A stretch of DNA of 6,962 nucleotides from Chloroflexota bacterium (lineage in GTDB: Bacteria; Chloroflexota; Dormibacteria; Dormibacterales; Dormibacteraceae), in the NCBI GenBank assembly GCA_005880175.1, contig VBJR01000346.1, positions 1 through 6,962 on the forward strand, written 5' to 3'. This document shows, one piece after another, positions 1-4,824 of this stretch; within the stretch, counting starts at the first letter, position 1; each line of letters begins with the position of its first letter. The notes under the pieces were generated by a model. It saw only the letters and a program-made list of their open reading frames with translations, searched no databases and had not been told where the DNA came from. Both the position numbers and the translations under genes were made by a program.

Positions 1-21
1 CACGCGGACGCGTCCAGCCAT
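1..21 (-). CDS. Start of a leftward gene, product unknown (first 7 codons)
   Basis: On the minus strand an ATG at 21-19 opens a frame reading M-A-G-R-V-R-V to the window edge. It is preceded by a purine-rich GGAGGGGAG, a good Shine-Dalgarno match, ending 6 bases before the ATG. That start signal is the only support, because seven codons are too few to recognise a product. If real, this gene is divergent from the DUF1801 gene and the two share the 22-189 intergenic region. Confidence 0.35.
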
Positions 22-54
22 GACACTCTCCCCTCCGTCGCGACCGGCCATGCC

Positions 55-68
55 GGAAAAGGTTTTCC
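55..68. repeat. Small inverted repeat in divergent intergenic region
   Basis: GGAAAA at 55-60 and TTTTCC at 63-68 pair perfectly around a GG centre. With one unpaired base the arms extend to GCCGG on the left and CCGGC on the right (52-72). It lies upstream of the probable leftward gene at 1-21, so an operator or promoter element is as likely as a hairpin. No run of T follows it, so it is not a convincing terminator. Confidence 0.35.
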
Positions 69-156
69 CGGCGTTTCCTGACATGCTACGGCACGGGCAC
101 ACTCGTCGAACGTCGAGCGGCTGGGCAGCCGGTGGCGCCCAACCATCCTCACGCGG

Positions 157-172
157 GATCACGAGCGTGATC
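157..172. promoter_or_regulatory. Perfect inverted repeat, candidate operator of the DUF1801 gene
   Basis: GATCACG and CGTGATC form perfect 7-bp arms around an AG centre. The repeat ends 4 bases before a TAGCAT hexamer (177-182) that fits the actinobacterial -10 pattern TANNNT, so a bound protein would cover the -35/-10 spacer. The GTG of the downstream gene begins 7 bases after this hexamer. No clear -35 box is visible. The bound regulator is unknown. Confidence 0.4.
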
Positions 173-176
173 GACG

Positions 177-182
177 TAGCAT
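177..182 (+). promoter_or_regulatory. Possible -10 box giving a leaderless DUF1801 transcript
   Basis: TAGCAT matches TANNNT and ends 7 bases before the GTG at 190. That is where transcription would be expected to begin. No Shine-Dalgarno sequence is visible ahead of the GTG, which fits a leaderless mRNA, a common arrangement in actinobacteria. There is no recognisable -35 element, so this is a weak call. Confidence 0.35.
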
Positions 183-189
183 TCGGGTC

Positions 190-579
190 GTGACCTACGC
201 GACCGACCCGCGCGTCGACGCCTATATCGACGCGCTCCCCGAATGGCAACAGGCCATCTGCCGCGAGGTCCGCGACCTGGTCCACGCCACGGATCTGGAA
301 GTGGTGGAGACGATCAAGCGCTCCATCCAACCCTACTTCGTGCTGCAGGGCAACATCTGCGCCCTGCTGGCTGCGAAGCACCATGTCAACGTGTTCCTCT
401 ACGACGGCGGCATCGTCCCGGATCCCGAGGGGATCATCACGGCGGGCCATGACAACAAGACGGCGCGCACCGTTGCTGTCCGCCGCGGTCAGACGGTGAA
501 CTCGGACGCACTCGGCGCCATGTTTGGACAGATCATCGCGAACAACCGCGCCGGCGGCTGGCGCACGCTGAAGCGATAG
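190..579 (+). CDS. DUF1801 domain protein (YdhG-like fold)
   Basis: This is a 129-residue protein starting at GTG. It is a single-domain member of the DUF1801 family (Pfam PF08818), small cytoplasmic proteins of uncertain function. Family features visible are the N-terminal helix with DPRVDAYIDALPEWQ (residues 6-20), E-V-V-E-T-I-K near 37-43, the core strands PYFVLQGNICALLAAK (48-63) and H-V-N-V-F-L-Y-D-G (65-73), then the C-terminal helix ending I-I-A-N-N-R-A-G-G-W. Length and domain borders are normal for the family and no lesion is seen, unlike many genes further right. GTG 190 is preferred because the conserved N-terminal helix begins directly after it, although no ribosome binding site is present. 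It converges with the YjbR-like gene across 85 bases in which I see no strong terminator. The biochemical role is unknown. Confidence 0.85.
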   Translation: MTYATDPRVDAYIDALPEWQQAICREVRDLVHATDLEVVETIKRSIQPYFVLQGNICALLAAKHHVNVFLYDGGIVPDPEGIITAGHDNKTARTVAVRRGQTVNSDALGAMFGQIIANNRAGGWRTLKR

Positions 580-664
580 TTCGCCGCGTCAGCCGCGGTA
601 CGAACGTCGGCCAGGCCGCGCGGCGTGCTCCACTGGAGCCGGGATGGCCGCTGTCGACTTGCCC

Positions 665-1066
665 TCAGCCCTCACGGCGGAGCGGGCGGGGCGGAGCGAC
701 CGCTGCCAGGCTGGGTGGCGCGCACGCGTGCCAGGCTTCGACCAGAGCCATCTTCAACAGGTCCTCATCGACCAGTTGCAGCCTGACGAGGACCGCCGGG
801 TAGCCGCGGAAATGCTCGATGTCGAAGAAGCCGTGCGGCGGGTCCATCATCAGCACCTCCTTCTCTTCGAGGTTCGCTACCCGAACCGCCAGCAGCGGGC
901 CCTCCGGAGGGGGCTCGCCACCGAGGCGCCTGACGTCGGCCTTGCTGAGGGGCCGCTCCCAGGCGAAGCCCTGGCCGGCGACGAACCAGGTGCGGTGGCC
1001 AAATCGGGTGCCTTCGTTGACCTCGGGGAGGGCGAGGGCCAGGCGAGCGGCATCTTCGACTGTCAT
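665..1066 (-). CDS. MmcQ/YjbR family protein
   Basis: This 133-residue protein belongs to the MmcQ/YjbR family (Pfam PF04237), small proteins with a CyaY-like or double-wing DNA-binding-like fold and no settled function. Visible family features are the opening M-T-V-E-D plus LALALPEV (residues 9-16), the T-R-F-G-H-R-T-W-F-V segment (20-29), G-F-A-W-E-R-P-L-S (33-41), LLAVRV (58-63), G-F-F-D-I-E-H-F-x-G-Y-P-A-V-L-V (79-94), and A-W-H-A-C-A-P near the end. The frame stays open upstream to 1426, but the ATG at 1066 is chosen because the family N-terminus begins there and a GAGG lies about 7 bases ahead. The tail after residue 120 is rich in Pro and Arg and is less family-like. The gene looks intact. 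Upstream lies the wreck of a methyltransferase gene, with about 175 bases between them holding nothing I recognise. Confidence 0.82.
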   Translation of the reverse strand: MTVEDAARLALALPEVNEGTRFGHRTWFVAGQGFAWERPLSKADVRRLGGEPPPEGPLLAVRVANLEEKEVLMMDPPHGFFDIEHFRGYPAVLVRLQLVDEDLLKMALVEAWHACAPPSLAAVAPPRPLRREG

Positions 1067-1242
1067 CTCACGACCTCGTACTTGGGCGTCGCGGACATGG
1101 GCGGCCAGGGCCGCGACGGCGACATGGGGTGGCCGCTCAAGGATAGGTGGGCACCCCAGCCGGGCATGGGCTCCGGCGAAAGCGAGGCCGGTGACGCTCC
1201 GCCCCGATCCTGAACCCGCGGCAGCATACGGGACCGGCCGCA

Positions 1243-1638
1243 TCACCACCGCCACGCCGAGGAAGGCGCTCGGGTTCGCACGCGCGACTGGCGTACGTCG
1301 CCGAAGCCGGCCTCGGCGCACAGCTCCTCGAGCTTGGCCGGGTGCAGGCCGAGCGTGCCCAGCCCCTCGCCGTGGGCGGACAGGGACATCGTCATGTATC
1401 CGGCGCACGCCATGCCGCCCAGCCACTCCCGCGTGCAGCGCTCGTCCAGACCCGTCCGGGCCGCCAGCTCGACGCTGGTCGCCGGCCCGTTCGCCGCCAG
1501 GTCCCGGAACAGGCCGAGGCGGTCGCCAATGCTCGCGAGCACGCCGTTGGTCAGGCCGGCCAGGTCGCCGAGGACGCTGCCTGCGACCGCCTCCACCGCC
1601 CTCACATCGACTGTCTCGACTGTCTGCTGTGTGGTCAT
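1243..1638 (-). pseudogene. Methyltransferase remnant lacking its SAM-binding core
   Basis: The 131-residue frame begins at ATG 1638 and joins two ends of one class I SAM-dependent methyltransferase of the Rv2258c-like type. Residues about 20-81 are the N-terminal winged-helix region (V-L-G-D-L-A-G, then I-G-D-R-L-G-L-F, then V-E-L-A-A-R-T-G-L-D-E-R and W-L-G-G-M-A-C-A-G-Y). Residues about 84-120 are the family's C-terminal stretch (G-L-G-T-L-G-L, K-L-E-E-L-C-A-E-A-G-F-G-D-V-R). Everything between them is missing, including the Rossmann fold and the glycine-rich SAM motif; family members are usually about 350 residues, so roughly 230 are gone. The last 10 residues are not family-like, while a neighbouring frame reads N-P-S-A-F-L, resembling the expected ending, so a frameshift is likely as well. 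It cannot bind SAM. It follows the LuxR wreck on the same strand. Confidence 0.75.
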
Positions 1639-1734
1639 GCCCGGCAACGTGAGCCCGGCATCGGATCCGCGCATCGTGGCCAGCACGGAGGTTCTGTGTG
1701 GGGCCGGTACGGGAATGACGGGTCGCCGAGGCGC

Positions 1735-2578
1735 CGCTCGCTCAGGAACAGGGCATCGGCGATCTCCCGGTTGGACATGCCCCGCGCGATCAGCCCCGCC
1801 ACCTCGCGCTCCCGCGCGGTCAGCCCGCCGAACCGCTCCTTGTCGGCCCTCCTCCGCGAGGCCGGCCGTGTCCTCGGCAGCTGTCGGCCGGCGCCTTCGC
1901 GGAACCCGTCGCCTCGACCACCTCGCGCGCGGCAGCGAACTCGCCGGCCGCCTCGTCGTGCCGTTTCTCAGTACGCAGGAGCCGGCCCAGGGCCGCGTGC
2001 GCACGCCAGAGCTGCGGCCCGACCAGTCGGTCGCGCGCCGTCGCGCAGGCCGCGCGCAGCGCCGCCTCCGCCTCGGCCGGCCGCCCCAGCGCGCCCAGCG
2101 CCTCGCCCCGCAGCCGTGCCAGCAGCGGCACCGTCCCGCCGCCCGGCACCGTCGCGATCAGCTCGTCGACCAGCCGCAGCGCGCTCGCGCCGTCGTGGCA
2201 AGCGAGGGCCACCTCAGCACGGACGCTCCGGCACAGGCGGACGCCGGCGTGGCGTGGCAGTGTGGCGGCCTAGGCGCCGTCGAGGAGCACCGCCGCACGA
2301 GCCTTGTCACCCTGCCGCACGTACGCGCCCGCCAGAACGGCGGCCGCGAGCAGCGACCATGTCGAGGAGCCGATCTCGCGCGCCGTGGCCAACGGGGCTC
2401 AGCGTGCTCGCGCGCGGCGGGCAGCAGGCACAGGTCGCGCATGAGCGCGCCCAGAGTGGCACGGCAGTGGCACGGCTGCCCGCTTCCCACTGCCGGTGGC
2501 CGATCTCGCGGGCGATCTCCAGCCCGCGCTCGGCTGCCGGCGAGTGCGAGCGGCTCTCCTCTTGCGCCGGAGAAGATC
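1735..2578 (-). pseudogene. LuxR-family regulator, multiply disrupted and truncated at both ends
   Basis: Pieces of one large TPR-like LuxR regulator lie in order along the minus strand but in changing frames. From the 5' side they are: A-E-R-G-L-E-I-A-R-E-I-G-H-R-Q-W-E-A-G (about 2535-2479), L-G-A-L-M-R-D-L-C-L-L-P-A-A-R-E-H-A-E (about 2455-2400), A-R-E-I-G-S-S-T-W-S-L-L then V-R-Q-G-D-K-A-R-A-A-V-L-L (to about 2275), A-S-A-L-R-L-V-D-E-L-I-A then G-R-P-A-E-A-E-A-A-L-R-A-A (to about 1912), and the HTH core G-G-L-T-A-R-E-R-E-V-A-G-L-I-A-R-G-M-S-N-R-E-I-A (about 1810-1735). Lesions seen are a frame change near 2533, an 11-bp duplication at 2455-2476, a one-base loss near 2396, an in-frame TAG at 2272-2270, and a gap with frame change near 1908. 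The recognition helix after L-S-E-R is gone. The N-terminal AAA part is absent, because recognisable homology stops just before the metallo-hydrolase gene. Confidence 0.8.
2455..2476. repeat. 11-bp tandem duplication that breaks the LuxR frame
   Basis: The unit AGTGGCACGGC occurs twice without a gap (2455-2465 and 2466-2476). Read on the minus strand, taking one copy out restores a continuous frame, E-A-G-S-R-A-T-L-G-A-L-M-R-D-L, across two pieces of the LuxR regulator that otherwise lie in different frames. It is therefore a frameshifting duplication rather than a functional repeat. Confidence 0.85.
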
Positions 2579-2593
2579 TGAGAAACTGAGCCG

Positions 2594-3285
2594 GTGCTGA
2601 ACCAGGTGGCCGACGGCGTCTGGGTCCGGCAGAGCAAGTGGGTCTGGACCAATGCCATCGCGGTGCGCGGGGACGATGGGCTGATCCTGATCGATCCCGG
2701 CATCGATGGCTCGGAGCTGAACCAGCTCGCCGATGACCTGGACGGGCTCGGCATGCCGGTGGTCGCCGGGTTCTCCACTCATCCGCACTGGGACCACCTG
2801 CTCTGGCATTCACGGTTCGGCGACGTGCCGCGGTACGCCACCGCCGCCTGCGCGAACGTTGCCAGTGAAGCCCGAGAGCGGGCGCAGAAGATGGCGGCGG
2901 AGAGCGCGTCGGGCATCCCACTCGAGCTGATCGGGCTCGTCACCCCTCTGCCCGCGGACGGCGGGCCTGTGCCGGGCGAGATCGTCGAGCATCAGGCGCA
3001 CGCCATCGGCCACGCCGCAGTCCTCCTCGTGGACCGTGGCGTCCTGCTCGCCGGCGACATGCTCTCCGACGTGCTGATCCCGCTCTTCGACCCTCGCCAA
3101 TCCAATCAGGTGGGCGCCTACGAGACGGCACTCGACCGTCTGGCTGAGGCCGCCAGGCACGTCGATGTCCTGGTTCCCGGCCACGGCGCCGTTGCAGAGG
3201 GCCCCGAGGTGGCGGCCCGCCTGGCCGTCGAGACTGGCTCTCCGGCCCCCACCAGTCGAACCTGGAGCAGGCCCGAGGGCAGTAG
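2594..3285 (+). pseudogene. MBL-fold metallo-hydrolase, C-terminus deleted and out of frame
   Basis: Residues 1-211 from GTG 2594 form a near-complete metallo-beta-lactamase-fold hydrolase. They include the opening V-A-D-G-V-W-V-R-Q-S, I-D-P-G (33-36), the zinc motif H-P-H-W-D-H (63-68), G-H140, G-D155 and P-G-H-G (195-198). All usual metal ligands are present. After residue 211 the frame leaves the family and runs through unrelated Arg- and Pro-rich sequence to 3508. The family's true ending, D-W-L-S-G-P-H-Q-S-N-L-E-Q-A-R-G-Q and a TAG at 3283-3285, is present but in another frame from about 3229. A piece of roughly 20 codons, not a multiple of three, has thus been lost near 3225-3232. The catalytic core might still fold, but the natural end is gone. 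The substrate cannot be predicted from this family. No good ribosome binding site precedes the GTG. Confidence 0.75.
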
Positions 3286-3506
3286 GGCTCGCGAGCCTGC
3301 CGCGCTGGCGCGAGTGGGAGGGGGCGACGGCTTCGCGGCCGTGCGCGAGGACCATCGAGCGACGCTGGGGCTGGCGCCAGGTGGACGTCTCGTGGGACGC
3401 GATCCTCGACGACCGCGATCAGGCGATGCTCGCCGCGCTCCGGGCGGCTCGCGACGAGGTTGGGCGATGGCCGCACGCGGCACTTCGGGAGCTGTCGGGT
3501 GGAGCT
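3286..3506 (+). other. Unrecognised coding-like stretch between two broken genes
   Basis: This stretch has no intact gene. One frame stays open through it, and from GTG 3381 it reads like real protein: V-D-V-S-W-D-A-I-L-D-D-R-D-Q, then L-A-A-L-R-A-A-R-D-E-V-G-R-W-P-H. The composition is acidic and alanine-rich and unlike the Arg/Pro-rich noise of shadow frames. I do not recognise the family. It may be a fragment of a lost gene or the region just ahead of the P-type ATPase piece, with which it is in frame. It has no convincing ribosome binding site. Confidence 0.35.
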
Positions 3507-3719
3507 GACCAGGTCGTCCTCGACGGCCGCCTGCTGGAAGGTGGCGTCGAGCTGGACGAGTCGCTTCTCACCAGCGAGTCGGAGGCGGTGGTCCGGAAGC
3601 CGGGCGACGCGCTCTACTCCGGCACCCTGGCACCGCCGGTCGCGGCCTGTACGAGGCGACCGCAGCGGGCGAGACGAGCCTCGCCACCGGATCACGACCG
3701 GCGCTGGACCTTCCGGCGG
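3507..3719 (+). pseudogene. P-type ATPase actuator-domain fragment
   Basis: A piece of the E1-E2 ATPase A-domain (Pfam PF00122) is visible: D-Q-V-V-L-D-G-R-L-L-E-G-G, then V-E-L-D-E-S-L-L-T-S-E-S-E, then V-V-R-K-P-G-D-A-L-Y-S-G. It continues in a second frame as T-A-G-R-G-L-Y-E-A-T-A-A-G-E-T-S-L-A and in further frames as R-I-T-T-G-A and F-R-R. The transmembrane, phosphorylation (DKTGT) and nucleotide-binding parts are absent on both sides. At least two frameshifts split these 70 or so residues. The hallmark TGES loop reads TSES; its glycine is normally conserved and acts in dephosphorylation. The fragment ends against the 3' end of the lacI gene. It is a dead relic of a membrane cation pump, and the ion cannot be told. 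Confidence 0.75.
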
Positions 3720-3721
3720 GG

Positions 3722-4672
3722 TCAGGTGGCCACGTGCCGCTCCGGAGGCGGCCCGGAGCTGTCACGGACGATCAGGGCCGGTATCGACCCGCTCCGGGAC
3801 GCCGGGGCGTTCCGCTCCTCGTGGTCACGGTCCAGCAGGTGGAAGCAGCTCCGGCCCAGGCCCACGAAGTCCAGCCGGACCGTGGTCAGTGACGGGGAGT
3901 AGAACGCCGACTGGGGGATGTCGTCGAAGCCGACGACGCTCACGTCCTCCGGTACCCGCCGCCCGGCCTCGCGGAGTGCGCAGAGCGCACCAAGGGCGAG
4001 GTCGTCGTTGCCGCACAGGATCGCGGTCACCTCCCTGTCGGCCGCCAGCCGGAGTCCGACGTGGTACCCGGACTCCGGCGTCCAGCCGGCGTAGACCGGC
4101 TCAGGGAGCGGGGCGTTCGTCTCCTCGAGCGCCATTCGCCAGCCGGCCATCCGGTCGCTCGTCCCGGTCGAAGAGGGGATGGCCATGTAGTGCACCGTGC
4201 GGTGACCGAGGTCGAGCAGGAAGCGGGTCGCCAGGTTGGCCGCCCCTCCGTCGTCCAGCCAGACGCACGGGTAGTTGGTTGCCGTGCGGCCCTGCGACGC
4301 CTCGACCACGCCGGCCAGCGGCACGGCGGCCCGCACTGCACGCAGCGCCAGCACTCCGGCGAGGTCGTAGGCGATCACGACCACGGAGCCCGTGCCCGGC
4401 TGGCAGGTCTGCTCGACGGCGTCCTGCACTCCGGCCGGGTCGGAGGTGTCGAGCACCCGGACGCCAACCGTATAGCCCGCCTGACGCGCCGCCTCCTCGA
4501 TGCCATGCAGGATCTGCACGTATCCGTAGCGTGTGCGAATGGAGGCCAGCACCCCGTTCCTGGTCGACACTCGCACGCCAGGATGGCCGTTGATGACGCG
4601 GCTGACCGTCTGGTGCGAGACGCCGGCGGCCCGCGCCACGTCACGGATGCTCACCTGCCTGGGCCGCTGCAC
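3722..4672 (-). CDS. LacI-family transcriptional regulator lacking the hinge region
   Basis: This is a 316-residue protein from GTG 4672. Residues 7-45 are a clear LacI helix-turn-helix (V-S-I-R-D-V-A-R-A-A-G-V-S-H-Q-T-V-S-R-V-I-N-G-H). The C-terminal two-thirds is a periplasmic-binding-protein-like sugar sensor: L-L-D-L-G-H-R-T-V (152-160), G-W-R-M-A-L (177-182), N-D-D-L-A-L-G-A-L (222-230), V-S-V-V-G-F-D-D-I-P (244-253) and the usual S-S-G-P-P-P end. Residue 45 (V-L-A-S-I) joins almost directly to R-Y-G-Y-V-Q-I-L-H-G-I-E-E-A-A. The usual G-Y-R-P-N-x-x-A-R-A-L hinge helix and the first strand of the sensor (T-I-G-V-V) are missing, about 27-30 residues, in frame. The short length against about 340 for the family agrees. 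It is divergent from the GH27 gene and probably regulates it and itself. Without the hinge, normal minor-groove binding is doubtful. GTG 4654 is the alternative start. Confidence 0.85.
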   Translation of the reverse strand: MQRPRQVSIRDVARAAGVSHQTVSRVINGHPGVRVSTRNGVLASIRTRYGYVQILHGIEEAARQAGYTVGVRVLDTSDPAGVQDAVEQTCQPGTGSVVVIAYDLAGVLALRAVRAAVPLAGVVEASQGRTATNYPCVWLDDGGAANLATRFLLDLGHRTVHYMAIPSSTGTSDRMAGWRMALEETNAPLPEPVYAGWTPESGYHVGLRLAADREVTAILCGNDDLALGALCALREAGRRVPEDVSVVGFDDIPQSAFYSPSLTTVRLDFVGLGRSCFHLLDRDHEERNAPASRSGSIPALIVRDSSGPPPERHVAT

Positions 4673-4696
4673 GTTACCGGTCACGTTACCGGTCAC
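4673..4696. promoter_or_regulatory. Tandem near-palindromic operator pair for the LacI regulator
   Basis: The 12-bp unit GTTACCGGTCAC occurs twice in direct succession (4673-4684, 4685-4696). Each unit is a near-palindrome centred on CCGG, like LacI-family operators, which have a central CG. The promoter-distal flanks extend the symmetry: one site written on the minus strand as ACGTGACCGGTAACGT pairs at 7 of 8 positions. The two centres are 12 bp apart, so dimers would lie close together. The pair abuts the lacI GTG and contains that gene's -10 box, as expected for autorepression. It lies about 130 bp upstream of the GH27 start. Confidence 0.65.
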
Positions 4697-4711
4697 ATTT
4701 CGCCATGTCAA
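4683..4711 (-). promoter_or_regulatory. lacI promoter (-35 TTGACA, -10 TAACGT)
   Basis: On the minus strand a perfect TTGACA (4711-4706) is followed by a 17-bp spacer and TAACGT (4688-4683), which fits TANNNT. Transcription should begin near 4676, only a few bases before the GTG at 4672. The message would therefore be leaderless or nearly so, which explains why there is no Shine-Dalgarno sequence. The -10 box straddles the junction of the two operator units. Confidence 0.6.
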
Positions 4712-4737
4712 TTCGCGCCGGCCGCCACGATCGCCGC

Positions 4738-4767
4738 TTGACAGCGTCCCCCGGCGGTGGCCAAGAT
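4738..4767 (+). promoter_or_regulatory. Probable promoter of the GH27 gene
   Basis: A perfect TTGACA -35 box (4738-4743) is followed after 18 bp by CAAGAT (4762-4767), a moderate -10 match. Transcription from about 4775 would give a leader of roughly 50 bases before the ATG at 4825. The tandem operator pair lies about 42 bp upstream of the -35 box, so repression here would need interference from upstream or a further site. A single TACCGGA at 4805-4811 in the leader resembles part of the operator core. Confidence 0.5.
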
Positions 4768-4812
4768 CGGCCCCTCGGACCGAAATCTCGTGAGTCTGTC
4801 GAAATACCGGAC

Positions 4813-4819
4813 AAGGAGG
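4813..4819 (+). promoter_or_regulatory. Ribosome binding site that fixes the GH27 start
   Basis: AAGGAGG ends 5 bases before ATG 4825 and is followed by a protein that opens as a signal peptide. The same frame is open back to an ATG at 4705, but that one lies upstream of the promoter, would put 40 non-signal residues first, and has no comparable site. Confidence 0.85.
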
Positions 4820-4824
4820 CAGCA

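Noticed and set aside
580..664. Bidirectional terminator between the convergent DUF1801 and YjbR-like genes
   Set aside because: Only a GC-rich pairing with a loop of about 30 bases can be drawn and there is no T run on either strand.
1500..1555. Shared N-G-V-L-A-S-I in the methyltransferase remnant and in LacI (about 4540)
   Set aside because: The DNA differs at several positions, and each copy sits at its own family's expected place, so it is coincidence rather than gene conversion.
1334..2589. Long plus-strand reading frames, including two of 415 codons
   Set aside because: They are Arg/Pro/Ala-rich shadows of the minus-strand LuxR and methyltransferase remnants, with no family resemblance and no ribosome binding sites.
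3286..3508. The last 74 codons of the 304-residue MBL frame as real protein
   Set aside because: The sequence is Arg/Gly/Pro-rich and unlike the family, while the natural C-terminus is visible in another frame ending at 3285.
3460..4593. 377-codon plus-strand frame opposite lacI
   Set aside because: Its composition is extreme in Arg, Pro and Ser, it has no recognisable domain, and the opposite strand encodes a clear LacI protein.
4705..4824. Upstream ATG 4705 as start of the GH27 gene
   Set aside because: It lies ahead of the TTGACA promoter, adds 40 charged residues before the signal peptide and has no Shine-Dalgarno; ATG 4825 has AAGGAGG at good spacing.
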